This document shows, piece by piece, positions 32,932 through 41,942 of a stretch of DNA of 64,000 bases (position 1 is its first letter; every line of letters begins with the position of its first letter). The stretch is from Desulfatibacillum aliphaticivorans DSM 15576 (lineage in GTDB: Bacteria > Desulfobacterota > Desulfobacteria > Desulfobacterales > Desulfatibacillaceae), in contig NZ_AUCT01000002.1 in assembly GCF_000429905.1 (NCBI RefSeq), positions 124,001 to 188,000 on the forward strand, read 5' to 3'. The notes beneath the pieces were generated by a model, which saw only the letters and a program-made list of their open reading frames with translations, made no database searches and was not told the origin of the DNA. The position numbers and the translations under genes are program-made.

Positions 32932-33612
32932 TCATGGATGCAAGACCCTCCGAACCTGAGTAGCGCCCCACTGCTTACCTCTCTTAGTTGTGTAGCCCTC
33001 AGCATTCAGGGTGTCTGCTATGGCCTGATAACTCAAGCCCTTCCTGCCGCCCCTCTTGTTCCTTCTCAAGGCCCTGATGTGGCGTATGACAGTCTGCTCT
33101 TCCGCGTTGTCCTCGCCAAAGCGTTTGGCGCCTTCACACTTCCCCTTGTCCTGGCGGACCTTTTCCCGGGCTTTCTTCAGCTTGTTCACCAATAAAGACT
33201 TATCCAACTCAGAGAAGACCCCCTGGATCTGGACCATTGCCTTCCTCATGGGGTCGGACATGATCGCCTCGGTGACATTCTCGCCGGTATTGGCAGACAC
33301 CAAGCTGATCCCCTTTGATACGAGGTAGATCAATAGCTGCTCCTGTATCCTGTATTCCCTCGCCAGCCGGTCCAGGGATTCAACCACGATGGTCCTGACT
33401 CCGTTCTTGAGGATATCCGAAACCATGCTCTTGAAGGCTGGTCTGGCATCCTCTCCCGTGGTTCCTGAGACACCCTCTTCTTGGTACACTGAGACCACCT
33501 CAAAGCCCTTGGAATCAGCAAAGGCCCGGATGGTTTCCAACTGTCGATCAAACCCGTTGCCGTCAATCTGGCCCTGCCCTGAGACCCTCAAATAAGCGAA
33601 GCATTTTTCCAT
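32932..33612 (-). CDS. Serine recombinase / resolvase
   Basis: 226 residues from ATG 33612 (GAGAGAGGGAAATTAC upstream). The catalytic resolvase domain has Ser at CFAYLRVSGQG (residue ~10), GVSGTTGEDARPAF, and VESLDRLAREYRIQEQLL with the conserved Arg pair. After ~150 residues a helix-turn-helix-like recombinase tail follows (GLSYQAIADTLNAEGYTTKRG, GATQVRRVL). It is a short member compared with large serine integrases. It may act on a site near the element; no res site was identified. A good promoter lies upstream. Confidence 0.87.
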   Translation of the reverse strand: MEKCFAYLRVSGQGQIDGNGFDRQLETIRAFADSKGFEVVSVYQEEGVSGTTGEDARPAFKSMVSDILKNGVRTIVVESLDRLAREYRIQEQLLIYLVSKGISLVSANTGENVTEAIMSDPMRKAMVQIQGVFSELDKSLLVNKLKKAREKVRQDKGKCEGAKRFGEDNAEEQTVIRHIRALRRNKRGGRKGLSYQAIADTLNAEGYTTKRGKQWGATQVRRVLHP

Positions 33613-33649
33613 GTAATTTCCCTCTCTCAAAGTGTGTCTTACTCATGGC

Positions 33650-33678
33650 TAAATACAGGTACAGCCTACACATGTCAA
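33650..33678 (-). promoter_or_regulatory. Promoter of the serine recombinase
   Basis: On the minus strand, TTGACA (33673-33678) and TATTTA (33650-33655) with 17-bp spacing end 38 bases before the start codon at 33612. Confidence 0.72.
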
Positions 33679-34280
33679 GATTAATCAACACATTTTCTAA
33701 AGAATTTGTGTTGAAATATCCATGGGGGGACGGTGGGTGCAGGCTCTAATTGGGTTGTCTTCCTCCTCCTCAACATGGAACATGCCCTTATTGTTTTTTA
33801 CCATGCGTAGAATGTTTATTCCTGGTTCTACGTCTCTGTCGTTTTGTCTCGCTGCAATGGGTATAGATTCTAATCTTCCACCCAACGGGTGACGCGCGCC
33901 CAATATTCTATTGTTGTGGATTGATCTAAGGGTTTGTGACGGATTTTGACAAATTAGGATATAAACCCCCGACTTCATTGACAGTATTCGGGGGCCACTT
34001 ATGAACAAAAGAACGAATAGAGGAAAGCTATAGATACTATAGTAATCTATAGACCAACCCTAAGCTAATGATATCTTAGTATATCCTCCCTCTCTTAAGG
34101 CTATCATATCCAGTATGACACCCTCAGTCCTCAGCAATTCAACCCCCTGCATTCCTTCCTGCCAGACATCACCCGACCCCTTAGGCTCCTACCTTGCCTA
34201 CTGCTCCAAGGGGACCGGTCAATGCATATAAGGCCCTAACAGTACTAACCTCAGACCCAGGAAGGAAGACTTTCCAGATT
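33679..34280. other. Divergent intergenic region of the element
   Basis: About 600 bases between the minus-strand recombinase and the plus-strand Rha gene. It holds CCCCCGA...TCGGGGG (about 33966-33994), repeated CTATAG blocks at 34027-34052 and a TTGACA at 33979-33984 with a 15-bp-spaced TATGAA. No gene is supported; a 103-residue minus-strand frame here looks random. Confidence 0.4.
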
Positions 34281-35036
34281 ATGACAAAAGCAATTACCGC
34301 AGGCCCCTTAGTAACCAAGAACCAGACCACCACATCCCTCACTATCGCCGACAAGTTCGGCAAGAGACACTCAAACGTCATCCAGACAATTAGAAACCTT
34401 GAGGCCAATGGATGCCCACGAGAATTTAACGAACTGAATTTTAAGTTGGTTGACTACTGGGATGCCAAGGGCGAACAAAGGCCCATGTACCAGATAACCC
34501 GTGACGGCTTCATGATGCTTGCCATGGGATTCACTGGAAAGAAGGCCATGGGCATCAAGGTGCAGTTTATCCGGGCATTCAACTCCATGGAGGCCCTGTG
34601 CAGACATCTTACAGACCCCCTATGGTTGACATACAGAGACCAGACAAAGCAGGCAAGAGACGAACTGGCGGCTTCCATCAAGGATTTTGTGGAGTATGCA
34701 GAAGGTCAAGGATCGAAGGGTGCAGGGTACTACTACGGCAACATTACCAAGATGATTTACAAGGCCCTCTTCCCTGGACGTTACAGCGCCAACATTGCAG
34801 GGGATTTCAGAGACACCCTGTCCAGGCCTGAACTTGAGTACCTCGCCAGCGCTGAGCATGTTGCAGCCAAGGCCCTGGACGAAGGCATCCAAGAGGGTTT
34901 GCCCTACAAGGAGATATACAGTCAAGCCGGGGACCGCATCCAGATGTTTGCACAAGGTAGCGAGCCAACGTATCAGCAATTCAACCTTGACGCCCCCACG
35001 TTGGAACTCCCCTTCGCCCCTGCTGAAGACTTCTAA
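34281..35036 (+). CDS. Rha family phage regulatory protein
   Basis: 251 residues from ATG 34281 (the alternative TTG 34194 has no ribosome site). The Rha N-terminal DNA-binding domain is clear: TTSLTIADKFGKRHSNVIQTIRNLE, then FVKLVDYWDAKGEQRPMYQITRDGFMMLAMGFTG (residues ~17-95), followed by AMGIKVQFIRAFNSME. Residues 100-250 resemble the long C-terminal extension of phage antirepressor proteins. Rha proteins interfere with phage development in strains lacking IHF. In this element it may control excision or lysogeny-like state. Not coupled to another gene. Confidence 0.85.
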   Translation: MTKAITAGPLVTKNQTTTSLTIADKFGKRHSNVIQTIRNLEANGCPREFNELNFKLVDYWDAKGEQRPMYQITRDGFMMLAMGFTGKKAMGIKVQFIRAFNSMEALCRHLTDPLWLTYRDQTKQARDELAASIKDFVEYAEGQGSKGAGYYYGNITKMIYKALFPGRYSANIAGDFRDTLSRPELEYLASAEHVAAKALDEGIQEGLPYKEIYSQAGDRIQMFAQGSEPTYQQFNLDAPTLELPFAPAEDF

Positions 35037-35079
35037 CAACAATAACGCCGCAGCACAGCCAATTCAGATGGCCTAATTT

Positions 35080-35094
35080 AGCCCCTATCGGGCT
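35080..35094 (+). terminator. Small hairpin after the Rha gene
   Basis: AGCCC-CTATC-GGGCT, 44 bases after the stop codon, followed by TTCATT. It is only weakly terminator-like. Confidence 0.42.
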
Positions 35095-35200
35095 TTCATT
35101 ATTGATACAAGCATTCCTATTGGTTTTACATTTCACTGCCTCACAGGCTGTGCTGTGGCTCCTCACATAGATATACAATTGCAATGCAGTCCCATAAAGT

Positions 35201-35248
35201 AAAAGCTGAGGGGTTAGCCTATTGTTGGCCGACCGCCTCAGCTTTTTT
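35201..35248. terminator. Bidirectional terminator between convergent genes
   Basis: AAAAGCTGAGG (35201-35211) pairs with CCTCAGCTTTT (35236-35246). T-runs flank both sides, so it can end the Rha transcript on the plus strand and the integrase/small-protein transcript on the minus strand. Confidence 0.8.
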
Positions 35249-35275
35249 CGTCATAGGGGGGGGGTACTATGTGGA

Positions 35276-35515
35276 TTATGCTGCTATGCGCTCCAGGCGC
35301 TCTTGCTCACTCTGGAAGCCTACAGACCTCACCAAGGCCGCAGCCTCCTGGGCTAAGACCTCCATCTGCTCTTGAATCCTGATAGCCTTGCGTTGAGTAT
35401 CCTGGTCAACTTCATCCCATGCAACATAGTAAGATCCCGCATCGCCGTTAAAGTACAGGTCCACGCCTTCTTCAATCTCGACCGTCTGTCCATTTTCAGT
35501 GGTAACTAATGCCAT
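35276..35515 (-). CDS. Small acidic protein of the mobile element
   Basis: 79 residues (MALVTTENGQTVEIEEGVDL...), very acidic, with a predicted strand-rich N terminus and a Glu/Gln-rich helix at the end. No family recognised; not an obvious excisionase, which is usually basic. AGGGAG lies about 13 bases upstream of the ATG. It is 48 bp downstream of the integrase on the same strand and may be co-transcribed. Confidence 0.58.
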   Translation of the reverse strand: MALVTTENGQTVEIEEGVDLYFNGDAGSYYVAWDEVDQDTQRKAIRIQEQMEVLAQEAAALVRSVGFQSEQERLERIAA

Positions 35516-35563
35516 GCTGTTGGTGCTCCCTTCATTTGGTTAATGTTGGTCCTATTGTTGCTG

Positions 35564-37294
35564 CTATCTATTTCCGCTGTATTTACTGGCCTTGAGGTGG
35601 CTAAGGTCCAGGTCGTAAGTTAGTTTAAGAATGCCCTCCTCATATAGCTGCTTTGGACTGAACCGCCCTCCGTAGGTAGAGTACGAAATTGTTTTCCCCG
35701 AGGAGTGACCATCAAGTTCATTGGCAATCAATTCAGGTACTCCAGCGTGTTTCAATGCAGTGATAAACGTGTGCCGGAAGCTGTGGAATGCCTTTTTACC
35801 GTCCGCAGGAAAACCAAGTGTTTTTTTGAAGCGCTGGAACCAAGACCCCACTGACTTGCCGTAGCCGTCCCGCTGGTTAGACAACTCGGGGAATAGGCGC
35901 TTAATCCTACGTCTCCGCTGCTGCTCCACATAACGAATCAGGCCAAGGTCATCCACCAGGAAGGGATGCAACGGTACAGCACGGGCGCTTGATAGGTTCT
36001 TCAGGCTTTTGTCCTTCGTGTTTTTGTTGATATCGATGCACCAAACCCCGTCCACCTGTATGAAGTCCTCAAGGTAAAGTGAGGCTATCTCATTCAGTCG
36101 CGCCCCGGTGTACAGCGCCATGGTAGGACACCAAAACTGATAGGATTTGAGGAAGGCATCATCACGGTAGCCATTGGAATTGAAAATTAACTCAAGGTCG
36201 TCCTTGGTGAAGTGCTGCCGCTTATCCCTATCCTGCCGCTTGTCCGCAGCCTTGATGCCCTCCGCAGGATCTCTGTCTATCAGTCCATTCACTGCGGCAT
36301 GACTGAACACCGACTTGATGCAGCTTAGGATATCGTTCACTGTTGCAGGGGAGAGCCGGTCGTTTTCTGGGATGCTCATTTTTAGGAGTTGCTTCATTGT
36401 CCTGTGCTTATACTTGGCCCTGACTTTCCTTCTCGGCGGTAGTTGCAATAGAGCAGTTTTGAATTCGGAGATCATGCGCCTATCAATGGTCTTAATATCA
36501 ACGTCCTTGCCGATGAATTCCTGAAAAGTAGAATAGGCCCCCCTGTGCTCAGTCAACGTCTTCTCGGTCCAGCCTCTCTTGTGTTCCTCGATGTAAGCCT
36601 CAATGACCTTGCTGAGGGGATCTCCCACTGTATCCTCTGCCTCGATAGGCTTGGCTTGCTGTGGTGCTGGCATAGGCGGCAATAGTTGCGCCAAGAGGGA
36701 CCGCTCTTTGTTGTGATCCCCCGTCTCACGGGCAAGCAACACCTCGCCAATATCAAGGAAGCCTTCCATCATCGCCCTACAGAGCATCCCGTAGGACGCA
36801 TCAGACTTCCCCACACCCTCGATGCCATGCTTTCTCAGAATCGCCCACCTTGTGATTAGACTATCCGCCATGCTGTAATCATTTAAGGCCAAGGCTTCCC
36901 GGGTATCACCCTGCACTGACCTCAGACCAAACTCTTGCGCCTCAAGTGCATTCCTCGTCCTTGGCTTGGACACAGCCCTGTATTCTGCATCTTCATCCAA
37001 GACCTCCTGCACGTAACCCCTTACGATCTCCTGTATTTTTTCCTTAGTCAGCTTCGCCATACTGCCCCCTGCTCTGATGTTATGGAAGACCACCCGAACA
37101 TGAGCAGCTATAGCAGCCGCCCTATGCTTGGCGGTGGTCCTTGTCCTTGCACGTAGAGAGTATCTGAATTCAGTCCTGCCGACAAGAGGCCGTAGGTCAT
37201 CCGGGACGCGCATACGGAAGACATAGCCCGAGGGAAGCTGATAGGTGTATGATGGAGATTTTGGTTTAAACGTCGAACCTGGACAAAAAGGCAT
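35564..37294 (-). CDS. Tyrosine recombinase / integrase
   Basis: 576 residues. The N-terminal ~110 residues carry an arm-binding-like DUF6538-type domain (SGYVFRMRVPDDLRPLVGRTE). A core-binding SAM-like domain is at ~225-330. The catalytic residues appear in order: Arg in YTGARLNEIASL, His-x-x-Arg in FHSFRHTFITAL, His in LDGHSSGKT, and Tyr in SYSTYGGRF. It integrates the element into the 3' end of the adjacent tRNA-Ala, whose last base is 88 bp away. Longer than typical phage integrases. The start codon lies near the tRNA, so expression could depend on read-in. Confidence 0.92.
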   Translation of the reverse strand: MPFCPGSTFKPKSPSYTYQLPSGYVFRMRVPDDLRPLVGRTEFRYSLRARTRTTAKHRAAAIAAHVRVVFHNIRAGGSMAKLTKEKIQEIVRGYVQEVLDEDAEYRAVSKPRTRNALEAQEFGLRSVQGDTREALALNDYSMADSLITRWAILRKHGIEGVGKSDASYGMLCRAMMEGFLDIGEVLLARETGDHNKERSLLAQLLPPMPAPQQAKPIEAEDTVGDPLSKVIEAYIEEHKRGWTEKTLTEHRGAYSTFQEFIGKDVDIKTIDRRMISEFKTALLQLPPRRKVRAKYKHRTMKQLLKMSIPENDRLSPATVNDILSCIKSVFSHAAVNGLIDRDPAEGIKAADKRQDRDKRQHFTKDDLELIFNSNGYRDDAFLKSYQFWCPTMALYTGARLNEIASLYLEDFIQVDGVWCIDINKNTKDKSLKNLSSARAVPLHPFLVDDLGLIRYVEQQRRRRIKRLFPELSNQRDGYGKSVGSWFQRFKKTLGFPADGKKAFHSFRHTFITALKHAGVPELIANELDGHSSGKTISYSTYGGRFSPKQLYEEGILKLTYDLDLSHLKASKYSGNR

Positions 37295-37381
37295 CAGGCT
37301 GTCCCCTATGTGGATAACGGTTGTGGATATCCATGGACAGCCTGCTGTAATATGAGAGTATTTGAAGTGATTTCAATAAGA

Positions 37382-37398
37382 TGGTGGAGATGAGGGGG
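37382..37398. repeat. Proximal attachment site inside tRNA-Ala
   Basis: The 17 bases TGGTGGAGATGAGGGGG form the 3' end of the tRNA (acceptor, CCA and T-arm start) and match 31474-31490 exactly, defining the tRNA-side boundary of the element. Confidence 0.9.
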
Positions 37399-37457
37399 CT
37401 CGAACCCCTGGCCTCAGCATTGCGAACGCTGCGCTCTCCCAACTGAGCTACATCCCC
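37382..37457 (-). tRNA. tRNA-Ala (anticodon CGC), integration site
   Basis: 76 nt with encoded CCA. Acceptor GGGGATG pairs with CATCTCC, D-arm GCTC...GAGC, anticodon stem CAGCG/TGCTG with loop TTCGCAA giving anticodon CGC (alanine, GCG codons), and T-arm AGGGG-TTCGAGC-CCCCT. The discriminator is A. Its 3' 17 bases are repeated at 31474-31490, showing that the element uses this gene as target and leaves it intact. Confidence 0.95.
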
Positions 37458-37478
37458 ACGTTGGAATTGATTCGGGGA

Positions 37479-37507
37479 GTATTAGCAAAATAAAATGGCG
37501 GGGTCAA
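37479..37507 (-). promoter_or_regulatory. Promoter of tRNA-Ala
   Basis: On the minus strand, TTGACC (37502-37507) and TAATAC (37479-37484) are 17 bp apart, 21 bases before the first tRNA nucleotide at 37457. Confidence 0.7.
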
Positions 37508-37542
37508 CGGAGATTTCACATCCCCTGCAAAGAATTTACGCG

Positions 37543-39654
37543 TTACCGGGATTTTTCGCCATCCGGCGTTTTAAAAGGGATGGTCAGGGTGAACGCGGCG
37601 CCATGGCCCTCGCCCTTGCTTTGCGCCGACAGGCCGCCCCCCATTTCGGCCGCGGCGATGCTTCCGCTGTGCAGGCCGAATCCGTGGCCTTTTTTCCGGG
37701 TGGTGAAGCCACGGGTGAATATTCTTTCCAAATTTTCAGGGGGAATGCCCACGCCATTGTCCGAGACGCTGATGGCCAATTGATCCTCCCCGACTTTCCG
37801 GATGGAGACGTTGATCTCGCCGCGCTCCACCTCGGAATTTTTTATGGCGTGCTTTGCATTGGCTATGAGATTCACCATGATCTGCATGACCCGGTTTCTG
37901 TCCGCTAAGATGGGAGGCAAATCTTCAAAACCTCTTTTCAGCTTGATGCCGTGGCGAATCAGCGCTGCTTTATGAAGCGTGACGGCGGCCTCCACGACTT
38001 CCTGGATGTCCGTGATTTCGGTCAGGCCTGCGGCTTTTCCAAAGGATTGCTGAAGGCTGATGATGGTAACCATGTGATCGATGTATTCCCTGAGTTGTTT
38101 GGCGTCCTCTATCAATTTTCGGCGTTCCCCGCTTATATGAGCCGCCAGTTCCGCCAGGTACGCGGGCAGTTTTTTTCCCTTGGGATCCAGGGTCAGGTAT
38201 TCGCCGATGGAGTCAAGGTTTTCTTTCAGCATGCCCCCGGCGCGTTCAAAATTGACCATGCGCGAGTTCTCCATCTTTTCAAGGATGGATCCGGCGGTCA
38301 CGTGGACGCTGTTCAGGATGTTGCCGATATTGTGAAGCACGCCGGTGGCCACTTCGGCCATGCCAGCCTCCCTGGCGGCCAGGACCAGTTGCTTGTTGGT
38401 TTCCTCCAGTTTGGCTTCCATCATTTTCTGCTCGGTCACGTCTTCCAGGACGCTCACCACGTTCACGACTTCGCCATGTTGCTTGATAGGGTACATGGTG
38501 GCTTTCACCCACAGCTCTTTTTCCGACTCTTTTATCCGGCTTGTGGGGCGAAGTTGAAAAGGAGGGACGCGCACCACCTCTCCTGAAAACACTTTATTTA
38601 ACATTTTTCTTTTGGAGGGATCGTTCATTATGGCGGGGTCTTGAAACAAGTTATAGTTGCCCACCAAGGCTTCCCGCGTAGATCCCCACATGCGGCAATG
38701 GGCGGGGTTGTTTTCCAATAGCGTCCCGTCCATGCCGTAATATTCGTAGGATATGGGCGATTGGGTGATGAGGGATTTGAACCGCTCCTCGCTTCTTTGC
38801 AGGGCATCCTCGGCGGTTTTGCGCTGGCTGATGTCAATGATGACCCCTTCCGCCGCCCCGGCTTCCGGATAGATGCGCAGGGAATAGCTGGCCCAAAACT
38901 CGGAGCCGTCCTTACGGCGCATGAGAACCTCATGATTTTCAATCATCCCGTTCGCCTGGAGGATTTCCACCATGAATTGCCTGTCCTTGGCGTTCGCGTA
39001 AAAATCCGTGGATCTCAGCCCCTGCAAGTCCTCCGGGGCTATTTGAAACATCCTTGCACAAAGTTCATTAATGGCGAGAACCTTTCCATCCCCCAGCCTG
39101 GTGCGCACCAGCCCTACCTGAGCGTTGTTGAAAAGGTCGCGAAACCGCTCCTCGCTTTTACGCAGATCCTCCTCCATAATTTTGCTGTCCGTGATATCCA
39201 CCAGGATGCCTTGCAGCCCGGTAAAGCCTTCCTCGGTCATCATCGCCCTGGCATTGGCCCGAACCCAAATGATACGCCCATCCTTGCCCATCATCCGGTA
39301 CTCGGTGACCTGGTTTTCGCCCTCCATGATTTTTTGAAACTGATCCATCCGGCTGGCCAGGTCTTCGGGATACACGAATTCAACGAAGTTCCTGCCGATG
39401 ACTTCCTCCTGCTTGAAGCCGCTGACCTTGAAGATGTTGGGGCTTACATAGGTTATTTGCGCCTGGGCGTCGGTGGAAAAAACAATCTCATTGATGTTTT
39501 CAACCAGGCTTTTATATCTTTCGTACTCTAAGCGATTTTCACCGTCATCGCCATGCCGGCCGGACTGCTTTTCCTGCGACTTGCAGGAATTCAGTTCCCG
39601 CTCAAGCTCTTGAATGCGTATTTCCAGGTCTTCATAAGAAGATTTGGAGCCCAT
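37543..39654 (-). CDS. PAS-rich sensor histidine kinase
   Basis: 703 residues from ATG 39654 (GACGAGG seven bases upstream). A short coiled N terminus is followed by three PAS domains: ~45-160 (ENINEIVFSTDAQAQITYVS), ~175-290 (NNAQVGLVRTRLGDG) and ~300-420 (YYGMDGTLLENNPAHCRMW). The dimerisation region carries VATGVLHNIGNILNSVHVTA, the HxIGN-type phospho-acceptor variant. The ATPase has NLIANAKHAIKN, SDNGVGIPPENLERIFTRGFTTR and KGHGFGLHSGSIAA. Soluble, with no membrane segment. No receiver gene is adjacent. PAS domains are linked to oxygen, redox or small-ligand sensing; signal unknown. Confidence 0.9.
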   Translation of the reverse strand: MGSKSSYEDLEIRIQELERELNSCKSQEKQSGRHGDDGENRLEYERYKSLVENINEIVFSTDAQAQITYVSPNIFKVSGFKQEEVIGRNFVEFVYPEDLASRMDQFQKIMEGENQVTEYRMMGKDGRIIWVRANARAMMTEEGFTGLQGILVDITDSKIMEEDLRKSEERFRDLFNNAQVGLVRTRLGDGKVLAINELCARMFQIAPEDLQGLRSTDFYANAKDRQFMVEILQANGMIENHEVLMRRKDGSEFWASYSLRIYPEAGAAEGVIIDISQRKTAEDALQRSEERFKSLITQSPISYEYYGMDGTLLENNPAHCRMWGSTREALVGNYNLFQDPAIMNDPSKRKMLNKVFSGEVVRVPPFQLRPTSRIKESEKELWVKATMYPIKQHGEVVNVVSVLEDVTEQKMMEAKLEETNKQLVLAAREAGMAEVATGVLHNIGNILNSVHVTAGSILEKMENSRMVNFERAGGMLKENLDSIGEYLTLDPKGKKLPAYLAELAAHISGERRKLIEDAKQLREYIDHMVTIISLQQSFGKAAGLTEITDIQEVVEAAVTLHKAALIRHGIKLKRGFEDLPPILADRNRVMQIMVNLIANAKHAIKNSEVERGEINVSIRKVGEDQLAISVSDNGVGIPPENLERIFTRGFTTRKKGHGFGLHSGSIAAAEMGGGLSAQSKGEGHGAAFTLTIPFKTPDGEKSR

Positions 39655-39895
39655 GGCGTTCGCCTCGTCAATATCATCGGAGTTTATAGTTGGGCGGCGG
39701 AAGCCGCGTTTTTGACAATTTGCAAAAAACATACCTTCGCATTCGGAAAAAGGAAGACGGCGGGAAAAAACAGGGGAGAATAGAAAGGGTCAAGCCTAAG
39801 TCTTTTCTTAAGGCGCAGAAGGGTTAAAACGGAAACGGGCGGCAAGCCGCCGGGATCCCTGGAAGTTTATTAATGTGCGGATAGCTTTGAAACAA

Positions 39896-41002
39896 TCACC
39901 CGAGGCTTGGATTTCGGGTCAGGAACCGGCGCATTTCCTCTTCGGAAACCAATTCCTCGGGCTTTTTTTCCAGAATTTTCTGCTCGTACATTTTCAGGTC
40001 CGCTTCGCGAAGCACGCTGTCCATGTTCTCGGCGCGGGCTGCGTGGACCCCGATGCTCAGGCCCAGGGAAACGCCGGGAATCGCGGGATCCCGATTCCAC
40101 TGCTCCAAAAGGTCCTGAATCCTCAATGCCAGCTTATCGCCGTCCTCCTGGCCGGCAAAAGGCATGAGGACGACGAACTCGTCCCCGCCGTATCGCGCCA
40201 GGATGTCGGATTTTCTCACGGACTGCTTCAGCACATTGGCCACTTGGACAAGCACCTGATCCCCTATCAGATGCCCCAACCGGTCGTTGATGCCTTTTAA
40301 GCCGTTCACGTCCATGAACAGCATGCACAAGGTCTTTTTATACCGTTTTACCCGGTCCACCTCCCTGCGGATGGCCTCGTTGAAATACAACCGGTTGTTG
40401 ATTCCCGTCAGGGAGTCGATCATGGCCATTTCGCGAACCCGCTGGTGCAAAAAGGCGTTTTCGGCGGCAATGCCCGTAAAGGCGCCGATGGAGTTGAGAA
40501 TTTCCATATCATCTTGCGTGAAGGATTGAAGGCCGTCGTCGCCTTTTCCTTCCGGGGACAATTTGTTGATGAGCTCTATGGCGCCCACCACCTTGTTGCC
40601 GCCGTTCACCAACGGCACGCAAACCACGGAATGGGTCTTAAAACCCAGCAACTCGTCCACCCGGGGGCTGAACCTGGCGTCCTCCCGGACATTTTCAATG
40701 ACCAGGGGTTTCGCGTTCTGGCAAACCCAGCCCACAATGCCCTCCCCGCACTCCAGATAAAACCGGCGCAGTTTGGTCGCGTCCACGCCCATGACGATCT
40801 CAAAGCGCAGCCTTCCTGTGTCCTTGTCCACCAGAAGCAGGGACCAGTTTCGCGGGTTGAAGTGCTCGCCCACAAGGGCCATCACCCGTTCAAAGACGAC
40901 CTTTGGGTCCAGGGAGGACGTCAAAATTCTCCCTATTTTGCAAAAAATGTTAGGGCTCACGTTGCAACCGTGCGTTGTTTGTTCGGAGAGATTGTTTGTC
41001 AT
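39896..41002 (-). CDS. Diguanylate cyclase with GAF domain
   Basis: 368 residues from ATG 41002 (the TTG at 41083 is a poorer start). A GAF domain (~20-165) includes KPLVIENVREDARFSPRVDEL. The GGDEF domain has the intact active site ARYGGDEFVVLMPF and the product-inhibition I-site RKSD five residues before it. It should make cyclic di-GMP, controlling motility or biofilm, with GAF as ligand input. Cytosolic. A chemoreceptor lies elsewhere in the window, but the gene is not linked to motility genes here. Confidence 0.92.
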   Translation of the reverse strand: MTNNLSEQTTHGCNVSPNIFCKIGRILTSSLDPKVVFERVMALVGEHFNPRNWSLLLVDKDTGRLRFEIVMGVDATKLRRFYLECGEGIVGWVCQNAKPLVIENVREDARFSPRVDELLGFKTHSVVCVPLVNGGNKVVGAIELINKLSPEGKGDDGLQSFTQDDMEILNSIGAFTGIAAENAFLHQRVREMAMIDSLTGINNRLYFNEAIRREVDRVKRYKKTLCMLFMDVNGLKGINDRLGHLIGDQVLVQVANVLKQSVRKSDILARYGGDEFVVLMPFAGQEDGDKLALRIQDLLEQWNRDPAIPGVSLGLSIGVHAARAENMDSVLREADLKMYEQKILEKKPEELVSEEEMRRFLTRNPSLG

Positions 41003-41202
41003 AGTATTGCGCTTTAACGATCCTGAAGGTTTAAGGCGTTCTGCGAGGCATTGCTCTAAGGCGGCGTCCTGTGTTTTGAACAATGTTTATCACAACGACT
41101 GCATGGAGAACAAGCCCACGCCCCGCAAAATAAATTTGTCCATGTGATCAATTCCTGCTATACCTCGCTCGATAAATGCAATTTTCAGACCAGGAGGGGT
41201 GC

Positions 41203-41940
41203 ATGCGCAGTATTGTTTTCGGCGGTTTGACCGCCTGGGGGGTCTTGGCCTTTCATCTGCCCCAAATGTGGCTCATGTTTTTCCTGCTTTTTCCCAAAAC
41301 CGGACCGGGAACCTGGCGGGATGCGGTTTTCAACGCCCTCATATTCGCCGCCTGGGGGCTGATCCACAGCATCCTGGCGCGGGACTTCTCCCACAGGATC
41401 ATGGCGAAACTCGTGGGCGAGGATTTCGTCAAACTGCTTTACGTCTCCATCGCCGGACTGACCCAATGCGCCTTAATTTTTTTATGGAGGCCGCTGGAAG
41501 GGGTGTTCTGGCAGGCGGACGGGGTTTGGCGCGGGGTGTTGATCGCCGCTTTTCTGGCCGCAGCCGGCGCAGTCTGGGTCACGTCCATTCTATTGGACTA
41601 CATGGAAGCCTTAGGCGTGCGCGCCGTGATAAGGCGCTGGAAAAGGCAGGAAGTCCCGCCCCCGGTCCTGTCCATGAAAGGCCCTTACGCCCATTGCCGC
41701 CACCCGGTGTATTTTTTCACCCTGTTCTTCCTGTGGATCGGACCGGTCATGAACGCAACCCGTCTGGAATTCGCCCTTTTGGGGACGATTTACGTGCTGG
41801 CGGGCATGCGCCTGGAAGACAGGGACACGGCCATAATTCTCGGGGAGGAGTACCGGGAGTACCAGAAACACGTGCCTATCCTCATCCCCAGGCTCAAACC
41901 CTGGCGGCGGGAAAAAGGCGATCCGGCGGCCAGGGTTTAA
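41203..41940 (+). CDS. Integral membrane isoprenylcysteine methyltransferase-like protein
   Basis: 245 residues from ATG 41203 behind AGGAGGGG. It has five or six hydrophobic helices (WGVLAFHLPQMWLMFFLLF, NALIFAAWGLIHSILAR, LIAAFLAAAGAVWVTSIL and others). Near the C terminus is GPYAHCRHPVYFFTLFFLWI followed by LEDRDTAIILGEEYREYQKHVP, the signature of the ICMT/NnrU-like SAM-dependent family (His-Pro contacts the cofactor, E-x-x-Y near the end). Substrate unknown; a methyl transfer to a lipid or thiol is the family expectation. Inner membrane. Confidence 0.75.
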   Translation: MRSIVFGGLTAWGVLAFHLPQMWLMFFLLFPKTGPGTWRDAVFNALIFAAWGLIHSILARDFSHRIMAKLVGEDFVKLLYVSIAGLTQCALIFLWRPLEGVFWQADGVWRGVLIAAFLAAAGAVWVTSILLDYMEALGVRAVIRRWKRQEVPPPVLSMKGPYAHCRHPVYFFTLFFLWIGPVMNATRLEFALLGTIYVLAGMRLEDRDTAIILGEEYREYQKHVPILIPRLKPWRREKGDPAARV

Positions 41941-41942
41941 TG

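Larger units (their letters stand above)
31474..37398. mobile_element. 5.9-kb integrative element in tRNA-Ala(CGC)
   Basis: The element is bounded by the 17-bp direct repeat and contains, left to right: TIR-like gene (+), serine resolvase (-), Rha-type regulator (+), a small protein (-) and tyrosine integrase (-) next to the tRNA. No replication, packaging or conjugation gene is present, so it is too small to move alone except by integrase action or help from a phage. Lower GC than the flanks. The single non-mobility cargo is the TIR-like protein, which suggests a minimal defence island or a satellite remnant. Confidence 0.85.

Noticed and set aside
33697..34008. 103-codon minus-strand frame between resolvase and Rha gene
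   Set aside because: No ribosome site, composition unlike neighbouring genes and it spans the likely promoter region.
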